DNA from: Acidobacteriota bacterium
Lineage (GTDB): Bacteria > Acidobacteriota > Terriglobia > Terriglobales > Acidobacteriaceae
NCBI GenBank assembly: GCA_021793595.1
Contig: JAJYSL010000053.1
Coordinates: 1 to 22,309, forward strand
Length of the DNA stretch: 22,309 nucleotides
Reading direction: 5' to 3'
Shown here one piece after another: positions 7,016 through 14,533 of the stretch. The stretch's first letter is position 1, and each line of letters starts with the position of its first letter. The position numbers and the translations under genes are program-made. The notes under the pieces were generated by a model that was given only the letters and a program-made list of their open reading frames with translations, had not been told where the DNA came from and made no database searches.

Positions 7016-8338
7016 TCAGTGGACGACAGTGAACTGCGGGTTCGCCAACGTGCCCGTCAGCTTGATGGGAAACACCAGGCGTCCATCTTTTTCTTTGGCC
7101 CCTTTGAACCAGCGCGCAAATGTATTGGTAAAAAAACCCTGCTTTTTTTCGATGGTGGCCGTTCCTCGATAATTCACTGGCCCTCCTGCCAGAGACATGC
7201 TGCCAGTCCCATCTACAGTGACTCCGTAAAAATCGACCGCGATCCGCTTGCTGTACATCCGTCGATTTTTCAGTTCCATATCACCGGCAAACGTGGAGAA
7301 TGCCGACGCCGGCTTCCCTGCCGCGTCCTTGATTCGAAACTGTTCGACCTGCTTCATGCTGGCATTCCGGTTCAGGCCCGGCAGTTGTCCCTGGTGCACC
7401 ATCAGCGTGCCCATCCCATCCATGTCGCCCAATGGGCTTGAGGAGTGCGCGATCTCTCCGCCGACATCGAGCGTGGCCTCCAGCATTCCCGTCATCTTTG
7501 GCAGTCCGGTTTCAAACTCAGCCAGCAGATAGGGCATGCCGACACCGGTCACGTGCATCTTTGCGTGGAATGTTGTCTTCTTCTTCCCTTGAAAATTGAA
7601 GCTGAAATCTCCCTTCGCTTCTCCGCGATAGGTCCTGGCTTCTAGATTCTTGAAGACCAATTCCAGCGCTTGAATTTGAACATCGGAACGCAGATCTCGC
7701 GTATGGATCGAGCCAAAACCGGCACTCGCCGCCGTCAGCCGGCCTTGAATCGTCTTGCCCGACGCACCCTGGCCATGCCGGTGAAATTGAATCTGCTTCA
7801 AGTTGCCGTTAACGTCCCGCAGCTCCAGAATCACGGGGCCGGGCTTGTCGGAAGGATCAATCAGGTTCGACCCCAGCAGCACACCGTGCCGCACTTCCAG
7901 GTTTGCAATCGACCCGGTCGAAAACCGGGTGGGTTGATTTTTCGGCCCGGCTGGATTTTGGAAGTTCCACAGACCATCGGGATCGGAGATGAAATCGATC
8001 GCCGGTTGATGCAGCACCAGCGAGCGAATCACAACCTTTCTTTCCAGCAGCAGCGGCGTCCATTCGACAGAAGCCTCCAGCATGGGAACCTTCAGGAAAT
8101 CTCCCGCCGGAAAGGGTTTTGGATTTTTTACCTCCAGCCCATACACACGCACCCGCAATGGAAGATATCGAATGTCGAGATGCCGGGCGGCGATCTGTAG
8201 CCCGGTTCTCTTCTCGGCATTCGCAATCACCATGGGGAGATAGCGATCGGGGTTGTGCAGCCAGTACCAGGCCGCCGCAATAGCGACAACGATCACTCCT
8301 GCAAAAATAACGAACGCAATCTTTAAGCGAGCCTTCAT
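7016..8338 (-). CDS. AsmA-like membrane-anchored periplasmic protein
   Basis: A 440-aa protein with one N-terminal signal anchor (KIAFVIFAGVIVVAIAAAWYW, within residues 6-26) followed by a long beta-rich periplasmic part. NPDRYLPMVIANAEKRTG and the repeated LEV/IRSLVL-type strands are typical of AsmA-like proteins (AsmA/TamB/DUF748 relatives), which are thought to help lipid transport or outer-membrane homeostasis. The C-terminal part (VDFYGVTVDGTGSMSLAGG, then VFPIKLTGTLANPQFTV) matches the AsmA C-terminal repeat style. GGAAG lies 5 nt before the ATG. It follows the nucleoside hydrolase gene by 90 bp on the same strand, but no functional link is evident. The substrate is unknown. Confidence 0.8.
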   Translation of the reverse strand: MKARLKIAFVIFAGVIVVAIAAAWYWLHNPDRYLPMVIANAEKRTGLQIAARHLDIRYLPLRVRVYGLEVKNPKPFPAGDFLKVPMLEASVEWTPLLLERKVVIRSLVLHQPAIDFISDPDGLWNFQNPAGPKNQPTRFSTGSIANLEVRHGVLLGSNLIDPSDKPGPVILELRDVNGNLKQIQFHRHGQGASGKTIQGRLTAASAGFGSIHTRDLRSDVQIQALELVFKNLEARTYRGEAKGDFSFNFQGKKKTTFHAKMHVTGVGMPYLLAEFETGLPKMTGMLEATLDVGGEIAHSSSPLGDMDGMGTLMVHQGQLPGLNRNASMKQVEQFRIKDAAGKPASAFSTFAGDMELKNRRMYSKRIAVDFYGVTVDGTGSMSLAGGPVNYRGTATIEKKQGFFTNTFARWFKGAKEKDGRLVFPIKLTGTLANPQFTVVH

Positions 8339-8428
8339 CGAACTTCCACAGAACAGGTTTGCCTTCTCTGCGCACCTTTGACCTTAGATGCAATGCGCCG
8401 CCTCTCTCCAGAACCGAATCCCGTCCGG

Positions 8429-9442
8429 CTACTTTTTTTCTGCCTGCGCCGAACATCCAGGGTTCAGGCTTCCCATGCCCAGCCTCTGTTCCATCAGCCG
8501 GGGCAGCAGAAACTGAAAAAAGCGGTCTGAGTCGGAATGCAGGCACACCATGGCGTTCGTCTTTCCCCGTTCCGGGCGGGTATATCCAGCATCGTCAACT
8601 TCGATATGCATGGGTTGCGACGGGCACAGGTCTCCGTCAATCGTCGCCTCCACCGCCATCACGTCGAACAGCGTCGGCGTGGCGGAATTTCCGCCTCCCC
8701 ACTCCTGCGTCAGCACCTCAAGCGAGTCCGTCAGCGGCGTGCTCTGGCGAAACAGAATCGACCGCATCACCTCATCCAGCTTCAGCTGGGTCGAATCGAG
8801 CGGAGCCATCGTGATGGGCACACCGGAGGCAAACAGTTTTTTCGCGGCGGCCACGTCCATCGCGATGTTGTATTCCGCGGACGGACCACGATCCGGAGCG
8901 TAGCCCAGGTCCCCATAGCCGCGATGAATCGAGCCACCCATCATGACCACCCGCTTCAGCATGCGGAAGGCGGCCGGGTCTCGATCGATCAGCGCACCGA
9001 CATTGCTCAGCGGTGCAATTTCAATCAGCGTGATCTGGCCCGGATTGGCGCGAATCGTTTTCGCCATCCATGCAATCGCATCTGTATCCGTATTCGTAGG
9101 AGGCGGAAAACGGCCGGCCCACGAGGCCTGGGTAAATACGTTATGGGCTTTCGTCGGAACTCCGATAAACACCGGGATATTTTGCCGTCCCGTCTTGCAC
9201 AACAGGCCTTCCACCAACTGCGCGCGCAAGCCGGTATTGCCCCATGCGGTCGTCACGCCCAGCAACTTCAGTTCCGGACTGGTCAACACCAGTGCCAACG
9301 CATACGCATCGTCAATGTCATCGCCAATGTCCGTATCCAGAATCACCTTTTGTGGAGCGGGCTGTGGCTTTTGCGCCCGCGCAAACTTCGAGCCCGCGAC
9401 CAGCAGGCAAAGGACAACCATCCACCAACACTTCACGCGCAT
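8429..9442 (-). CDS. Secreted inosine/uridine-type nucleoside hydrolase
   Basis: A 337-aa member of the nucleoside N-ribohydrolase family, which cleaves ribonucleosides to base and ribose. A signal peptide (MRVKCWWMVVLCLLVAG, cleavage likely near ARAQ) implies a periplasmic or secreted enzyme. The calcium and ribose-binding motif is DTDIGDDIDDAYAL (residues 36-49), with the acidic cluster of the family. Further family blocks are VMMGGS, SAEYNIAMDVAAAKKLF and MAPLDSTQ. The frame stays open upstream to about 9742, but the ATG at 9442 directly precedes the signal peptide, so I chose it; no clear ribosome-binding site is visible there. An upstream in-frame ATG at 9469 lies in a perfect hairpin. 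Base specificity cannot be read from the sequence. Confidence 0.85.
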   Translation of the reverse strand: MRVKCWWMVVLCLLVAGSKFARAQKPQPAPQKVILDTDIGDDIDDAYALALVLTSPELKLLGVTTAWGNTGLRAQLVEGLLCKTGRQNIPVFIGVPTKAHNVFTQASWAGRFPPPTNTDTDAIAWMAKTIRANPGQITLIEIAPLSNVGALIDRDPAAFRMLKRVVMMGGSIHRGYGDLGYAPDRGPSAEYNIAMDVAAAKKLFASGVPITMAPLDSTQLKLDEVMRSILFRQSTPLTDSLEVLTQEWGGGNSATPTLFDVMAVEATIDGDLCPSQPMHIEVDDAGYTRPERGKTNAMVCLHSDSDRFFQFLLPRLMEQRLGMGSLNPGCSAQAEKK

Positions 9443-9667
9443 ATGCAACCATTCTAGAGCGGAATGCATGATGAACCGCTGCGCTGGTTCATCATGCGCG
9501 CCTCCCCCCGGTGTTGATGCGCCCTGGGTGTCGCCGGCCACCGCCCGTGGTGCAGGGAATGTGCCGTCCCCAGCGCCAAGAAGTGCCGCTCTGCGCCGCA
9601 ACCGTGTGCTTGAACAGCAAACAAGTGCCAGAATCGCCGCCACAAAAAAGATCTTGGATTTGCTCAT
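9443..9667 (-). other. In-frame open leader with its own signal-peptide-like start
   Basis: The nucleoside hydrolase frame is open upstream. An ATG at 9667 with AAAGG 7 nt before it starts a peptide MSKSKIFFVAAILALVC that looks like a signal peptide, followed by a GDGTFPAPRAVAGD stretch reminiscent of an FG-GAP/VCBS repeat. It runs in frame into the hydrolase. It may be the remnant of another secreted gene, a fused leader or chance. I do not claim a functional gene. Confidence 0.25.
9466..9497. repeat. Perfect 12-bp inverted repeat ahead of the nucleoside hydrolase
   Basis: GCATGATGAACC (9466-9477) and GGTTCATCATGC (9486-9497) are exact reverse complements around an 8-nt loop. There is no T-run on either side, so a terminator is unlikely. 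It ends 24 nt upstream of the hydrolase ATG at 9442 and contains the alternative ATG at 9469 in its 3' arm on the minus strand. It could be an operator or an mRNA hairpin. Confidence 0.6.
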
Positions 9668-9806
9668 GGTAGCCTTTCGCGGTTGTGGCGTATGCTGCGT
9701 GGGAAAGCCATATGATTCTGTTTCATAGCCGGCAAGCGACAATTCGCGCTCAAAGTATTCCCGCTATGTCGCTCGTGGATGTCCCACTCAGTGAGGAGTT
9801 CGATCG
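9668..9806. other. Divergent intergenic region at the strand switch
   Basis: All genes to the left lie on the minus strand and all to the right on the plus strand. The segment contains a spaced inverted repeat, GCGACA (9736-9741) with TGTCGC (9767-9772), and GAGGAG ahead of the GH106 gene. I found no consensus DnaA box and no clear promoter pair. Confidence 0.4.
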
Positions 9807-12665
9807 ATGAAAACCACCGCAATTGCGTTGCTTGGCCTCATCGTATGTGCACCCTTGGTCGCCCAGAATGCGTCCACCGTTGCGCAACAATTTCAGAATC
9901 CCGCGAAAGCCTACCGCCCCATGGTGCGCTGGTGGTGGCCCGGTGGGGATGTCGCAGATGAGGAATTGCGTCGAGAAGTTGTGCTGCTGGACCAGGCAAA
10001 TTTCGGCGGCGGCGAGATTCAGCCGTTCGTGATCGGACTCCACACCGATATGCCGGCGGATACTCGCAAGCGCGTCGACGACTACCTGACGCCAACGTTT
10101 TATGCGCACCTGCGAGCTGCCCTGGAAGAAGCGCGCGACCGCGGCATGTGGATGGACTATACCTTCGGCTCCGGCTGGCCATTCGGCGGAGCTGGGGTCA
10201 TTACTCCGGAACTTTCCGCAGTCGAGCTGCGATCCACCCATCGGAGCATTCGCGGTCCGGTCCACTTCCACGCTGCACTGCCAATGCCTCGGCTCGGCGA
10301 AGATATTACGACGAATCATGACCTGCCCGCAGGCTGGCTGCAGCGATTTCAAAAACGAGAAAAGCTGGTCGCCGTGGTCGCGGTTCGTGGCGATGTGCCC
10401 CAGTATTTTCAGAGTCAATCGCCCCACCAGCAACAGTCCGAGCGATTTCCGGGCCATCTCGATCCTGGAACCTCCGTGGTACTGACGAGCCATCTGAGCC
10501 CGGACGGAACGCTCGATTGGGATGTGCCTCCGGGGACCTGGCAGGTCTTCGTCTTTAAAGAATTGCCGACCGGGCAGCAAGTGACGGGCGGAACCGGCGC
10601 TGGAACACAACTGGTTCTCGACCACATGAGCCGACAGGCTTTTGACGCCTACGCGAATCGGGTTGGCGGCACCGCGAAACAATACGATGGCCAGTTCTTC
10701 GGCCATGGACTCCGAGCCATCTTCTGCGACAGTCTGGAGGTCCAGGCGAACCTCTATTGGAATGACGACTTTCTGAATGAGTTTCGCAAACGCCGCGGCT
10801 ATGATCTCACTCCGTATCTGCCCATTCTGAAAGTGGCCGGGTTTAGCGTGCCCTACGGTGCGTCGCCAGTCGACCTGCCTGTGTATGACATCTCCGGAAT
10901 CGGTGATCGTATTCGGCAGGACTATTGGCAGACCGTTTCCGATCTGATGATCGAGAATTTCTACTCGCCCTTCATCCAGTGGGCTGCCAACAACAATTTG
11001 CTGTCACGCGTGCAGGCGCATGGATCGCCCACCGACCTGCTTCGCGTCTATGGCGAGTCCAGCATTCCAGAGACAGAAGACCTGTACGACAGCGGACGTT
11101 ACGACTTCCTGAAAATGTCAGCGTCCGCCGCTGATTTGTTCGGTCGAAAAATTGTATCCAGCGAGAGTTTCGTCTGGCGCGGCAAGGCGTACCAAACTAC
11201 GCCCGAGAAAATTAAGCGCTATGCTGACGAACTGCTCACCGCCGGCATCAACGAGATTGTCTATCACGGCTTTCCTTACGAATACATGGACCGCCCCGAA
11301 CCCGGCTGGCACCCCTTCGCCGCCAACGGTTCGTATTCCTCCCACATGAACCGGCACAACGCCTTCTGGCCGTATCTTCCACGCCTGAATGAGTACATCG
11401 CCCGCGTGCAATACATGTCACAAACCGGCACTACAGTCGTGCCGGTCGCACTCTATCGCGGTCTGCTCGCCTACGACTCGATCGAACCCGCTCCGCCGGA
11501 ACCAGAAATTGCCGTCCGCATGATGGCGGCGGGATATAACTACGACCACATCGATGCCTACGTGCTGCTGCATTCGAAGGTGCTCCGTGGCAAGTTGATC
11601 TCTCCCGGCGGTGAAGCCTACCGTGTTCTCGTCCTTCCCAATCAGAAAACTGTCGCCCTCCAGGTCGCTGATCAGTTGGCGACATTCGCTCGCCAGGGCC
11701 TTCCTATTGTGTTCATCGGCCGCACTCCTCTCACAGAACCCGTCGTATCGGATGGACAACTGCCCACCGCAGCCCCGACGGATTCGCTGGCGAAGCTTCT
11801 CACAGAGAAGAATGTCCACTCAACTCCCGATGCATCCGGCGCCGTAAAAATCCTTGCCGCCAACATTCAGCCCAATCTGCAATTCGATGGAGCCTCCGTT
11901 CCCTTCATTGAAAAACGCATTGGCTCGCTGGATATATTTTTCCTGCGCAATCCATCCAGCGCCGAAAAGCTTGTGACCGCGGACTTCCTCGCCAAGGGCA
12001 CTCCGGAAATCTGGGACCCCTGGACCGGCCAGCACCGTCCGTTCACACAATTCCAACGGCGTACAGGCACCTTACGCGCCCGGCTCGACATGGATCCGTA
12101 TGGTTCCGCGCTGCTGGTCTTCGACCCCGCGGCCAAACCGGTGAAGCCTTCCGCATTCGTATCCGAGACCATTTCTCCCACCGCACAAATTGATATCGGC
12201 CAAAGTGGCTGGAAGTTTCACGGCGTTGGCATCGGTCCCGGCAGTCAGCCTGAAACTGTCGACCTGGATTTCCCGACGCTGGTCGACTGGACGTCCATCG
12301 ACAAGCTGAAGAATTTCTCCGGACGAGGACAGTACACGACTACGTTCAACGTGCCCGCGGAGTACCTCGCCAAATATCCGCACATATTGCTCGACCTGGG
12401 CGACGTTAAAGATGTGGCCGAAATCTCCATCAATGGGAAGCCCGGTCCCGTCCTGTTGCTGCGTCCCTATCGAGCCGACGTGACCACGTTATTGCATGCA
12501 GGAGAAAATACATTGCAGGTGACGGTGGTCAACACGCAGTACAACGCGCTTTCCGCGCGCGGCGCAGACCGAAACTTTGTTCCAGGTCCGACAGATACGG
12601 CGAATGGCCTCATGCCTTCCGGCCTGCTGGGACCTGTGCGGCTGGAGGCGGCAACACAGCAGTAA
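9807..12665 (+). CDS. Secreted GH106 alpha-L-rhamnosidase-like glycoside hydrolase
   Basis: A 952-aa protein with a signal peptide (MKTTAIALLGLIVCAPLVAQ). The start of the mature part, RPMVRWWWPGGDVADEELRR, is the characteristic opening of GH106, whose known members release alpha-L-rhamnose from plant polysaccharides such as rhamnogalacturonans. Other family blocks are MWMDYTFGSGWPFGG (about residues 113-127), RVQAHGSPTDLLRVYGESSIPETE around residue 401 (split here by me as one block), SSESFVW (about 452-458) and the following GINEIVYHGFPYEYMD. A C-terminal galactose-binding-like beta-sandwich (about 800-940) includes YTTTFNVPAEYL and AEISINGKP. GAGGAG precedes the ATG. It is followed by a permease gene after a 100-nt spacer. 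The exact glycosidic linkage is not predictable. Confidence 0.88.
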   Translation: MKTTAIALLGLIVCAPLVAQNASTVAQQFQNPAKAYRPMVRWWWPGGDVADEELRREVVLLDQANFGGGEIQPFVIGLHTDMPADTRKRVDDYLTPTFYAHLRAALEEARDRGMWMDYTFGSGWPFGGAGVITPELSAVELRSTHRSIRGPVHFHAALPMPRLGEDITTNHDLPAGWLQRFQKREKLVAVVAVRGDVPQYFQSQSPHQQQSERFPGHLDPGTSVVLTSHLSPDGTLDWDVPPGTWQVFVFKELPTGQQVTGGTGAGTQLVLDHMSRQAFDAYANRVGGTAKQYDGQFFGHGLRAIFCDSLEVQANLYWNDDFLNEFRKRRGYDLTPYLPILKVAGFSVPYGASPVDLPVYDISGIGDRIRQDYWQTVSDLMIENFYSPFIQWAANNNLLSRVQAHGSPTDLLRVYGESSIPETEDLYDSGRYDFLKMSASAADLFGRKIVSSESFVWRGKAYQTTPEKIKRYADELLTAGINEIVYHGFPYEYMDRPEPGWHPFAANGSYSSHMNRHNAFWPYLPRLNEYIARVQYMSQTGTTVVPVALYRGLLAYDSIEPAPPEPEIAVRMMAAGYNYDHIDAYVLLHSKVLRGKLISPGGEAYRVLVLPNQKTVALQVADQLATFARQGLPIVFIGRTPLTEPVVSDGQLPTAAPTDSLAKLLTEKNVHSTPDASGAVKILAANIQPNLQFDGASVPFIEKRIGSLDIFFLRNPSSAEKLVTADFLAKGTPEIWDPWTGQHRPFTQFQRRTGTLRARLDMDPYGSALLVFDPAAKPVKPSAFVSETISPTAQIDIGQSGWKFHGVGIGPGSQPETVDLDFPTLVDWTSIDKLKNFSGRGQYTTTFNVPAEYLAKYPHILLDLGDVKDVAEISINGKPGPVLLLRPYRADVTTLLHAGENTLQVTVVNTQYNALSARGADRNFVPGPTDTANGLMPSGLLGPVRLEAATQQ

Positions 12666-12740
12666 AGACTTGTTGGGAACACGAAAAAAAACCATCCAGG
12701 AACGAATCGTCGAGACGCAATCACAATTCGCGCGGATCCA

Positions 12741-12773
12741 CGCCGCATGGAGAGCTCCTCGCTCCATGCGGCG
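12741..12773. repeat. Perfect 12-bp inverted repeat over the permease start codon
   Basis: CGCCGCATGGAG (12741-12752) and CTCCATGCGGCG (12762-12773) are exact reverse complements around a 9-nt loop. The probable permease ATG (12766-12768) is inside the 3' arm, so the hairpin would bury the start codon in the mRNA. No U-run follows, so it is not a classical terminator. Translational control between the GH106 and permease genes is inferred. Confidence 0.65.
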
Positions 12774-14118
12774 GCTGCGGCTGCTTCCATTGGTCGCGGC
12801 CACGTACTTCATGGTGTCAGGCGGTCCCTACGGACTGGAAGACATCGTCGGCCAGGCTGGATACGGCCGAGCGTTGTTGCTACTCCTCATCGTCCCGCTG
12901 ATCTGGAGCCTGCCGACCGCATTGATGGTTGGCGAGCTGGCCAGCGCGCTTCCTGAAGATGGCGGCTTTTACATCTGGGTCAGCCGCGCTCTTGGCCGCT
13001 TCTGGGGATTTCAAGAGGCCTGGCTCTCCCTTTCCGCCAGCATTTTCGACATGGCGATTTATCCGGCCCTCGCCGTCGCCTACCTCGGGCAACTGGAGCC
13101 CACACTGACGGCTGGCCATCGCGGCGTGGCCTGGTCGCTGGTCGCGGTGGTGATTTGCGTTGCGTGGAATTTGCGCGGCGCTTATTCCGTCGGCCAAGGT
13201 TCGCTGTGGATGCTGGCCGTGTTGCTGACGCCCTTCTTCGGAATCATCGGTTTAGGCGTTTGGAGAAGTGGCTTGTTTCACGTTGCGGGGCATTCCGTGC
13301 GCCATGCAAGTATGTCGCGCACACCCCACGGCAGCATGGTGACTGCGTTGCTCTTCGTGGTGTGGAACTACATGGGATGGGACAACGCTTCCACCATTGC
13401 AGCGGAGGTCGAAGATCCGCAGCACAATTACATTCGCTCCATGCTGGCGGCTGTTCTGTTGGTCGCGGGCAGCTATGTTCTGCCCATCGCCGTGGTCGCG
13501 TTGACCGGAATTCCGTCGTCGATGTTTGTCACCGGTTCGTGGGTAGAGACAGCCCAGATTTTAGCGGCGCACGTCGGTCCGCGCTTTGCCGAATGGCTTG
13601 CGATTGCTGTAGTTGCCGGCGGTGCGCTGACCGGCATTGCCATGTTCAACGCCCTCATGCTTTCCTACGCCCGTGTTCCCGCTGCCATGGCCGGCGATGG
13701 TCTGCTTCCCAAGGCATTGGAGCGTCGCATGGCCAACGGTGTTCCCTGGGTCGCGGTGCTGGCATGCGCCGCTGCGTGGGCGCTGGCGCTGGGATTCAAT
13801 CTGAGACGCCTGCTGGAACTCGACATCCTGCTGTATGGATTGAGCCTGGTTCTGGAATTTGTTGCGCTCGCGGTTTTACGCTGGCGAGAACCTTCGCTTG
13901 TCCGGCCCTTCCGCGTGCCCTTCGGCCGCTTCGGCGCAGTGGCGATTGGCATCCTTCCCACCGCGTTGGTTTTGTTCACCATTTTCGCTGCCAGCGCCGA
14001 TCGCATTGCCGCAAGGTTACCAGCGATACTCTTCGGAACTTTCTTGGCTGCCATGGGTCCGCTATTCTATCTGTGCACGCTCCGTCGAAAACGCGCGGCG
14101 GACGATACAACTTCGTGA
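12766..14118 (+). CDS. APC-superfamily amino acid/polyamine permease
   Basis: About 450 aa with roughly 12 membrane helices and the APC fold. The first helix has MVSGGPYGLEDIVGQAGY, with the glycine-rich unwound segment that binds substrate. Next come PLIWSLPTALMVGELASALP and GGFYIWVSRALGRFWGFQEAW. These blocks resemble bacterial and plant polyamine/amino-acid:proton symporters of the APC group, so a polyamine or amino acid is the likely substrate (inference). The frame is open upstream to 12577, but that part overlaps the GH106 end and does not look like a transporter; ATG 12766 fits best, with TTG 12670 as an alternative that would add 32 residues. No clear ribosome-binding site is seen at 12766. 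Probably co-transcribed with the GH106 gene. Confidence 0.85.
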   Translation: MRRLRLLPLVAATYFMVSGGPYGLEDIVGQAGYGRALLLLLIVPLIWSLPTALMVGELASALPEDGGFYIWVSRALGRFWGFQEAWLSLSASIFDMAIYPALAVAYLGQLEPTLTAGHRGVAWSLVAVVICVAWNLRGAYSVGQGSLWMLAVLLTPFFGIIGLGVWRSGLFHVAGHSVRHASMSRTPHGSMVTALLFVVWNYMGWDNASTIAAEVEDPQHNYIRSMLAAVLLVAGSYVLPIAVVALTGIPSSMFVTGSWVETAQILAAHVGPRFAEWLAIAVVAGGALTGIAMFNALMLSYARVPAAMAGDGLLPKALERRMANGVPWVAVLACAAAWALALGFNLRRLLELDILLYGLSLVLEFVALAVLRWREPSLVRPFRVPFGRFGAVAIGILPTALVLFTIFAASADRIAARLPAILFGTFLAAMGPLFYLCTLRRKRAADDTTS

Positions 14119-14533
14119 TGCAGCGGTACGCGAAATTGATGTCCGCGCAAGCCCGGTTTTGACGGAGAAAATTTCCCATTGTCAATCCAAACCCGGCATT
14201 TGATGTGCCCTTTCACCACCCTTGGTGCAGTTTCGAGAAGAAATGATTTTGCGTCAAAAACACTGCTGCCTACAGGCACTTGAATGTGCTAGTATCGGCT
14301 TCGCTAGCGTCATCCGAACAACCCGTTCCGTGTGCTCGGACCACCCCAGGCTGATCACTTTTCAGCGAGTATCGGACAAACCGTAGCCAACATTTCTCAC
14401 GACCTTTGGCAATTTCAAGTTCGTAGCATGAACATGGAGTTCGCCGTATTGTTTAGCTTCGAAGGAGTAATCTCCGCTGCAGATGTCTCATTGGCATCGG
14501 CGATCGCAACGCAACGTTGAAAGTGAAAACAGC
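14119..14533. other. dnaA upstream region without a gene
   Basis: A 415-bp stretch between the permease gene and the chosen dnaA start. It has no convincing coding frame and no TTATCCACA-like cluster on either strand. It does hold a possible dnaA promoter (14267-14295) and GAAGGAG with a GGAG-TAAT-CTCC hairpin at 14464-14475. Two small inverted repeats, CACCA-CCCT-TGGTG near 14214-14227 and TGCCT-AC-AGGCA at 14267-14278, are also present. Confidence 0.5.
14267..14295 (+). promoter_or_regulatory. Candidate dnaA promoter with upstream palindrome
   Basis: TGCTAGTAT (14287-14295) reads as an extended -10 element (TGN followed by TAGTAT). No consensus -35 lies at the right distance; instead the palindrome TGCCTACAGGCA (14267-14278) covers the -35 position and could be a regulator site. 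The predicted leader before dnaA would be about 230 nt. Confidence 0.3.

Noticed and set aside
9750..10706. Minus-strand frame of 318 codons opposite the GH106 gene
   Set aside because: No recognisable motif and fully antisense to a GH106 reading frame with clear family blocks.
14119..14482. oriC directly upstream of dnaA
   Set aside because: I looked for TTATCCACA and relaxed TTWTNCACA on both strands and found none worth naming, so no origin is annotated there.
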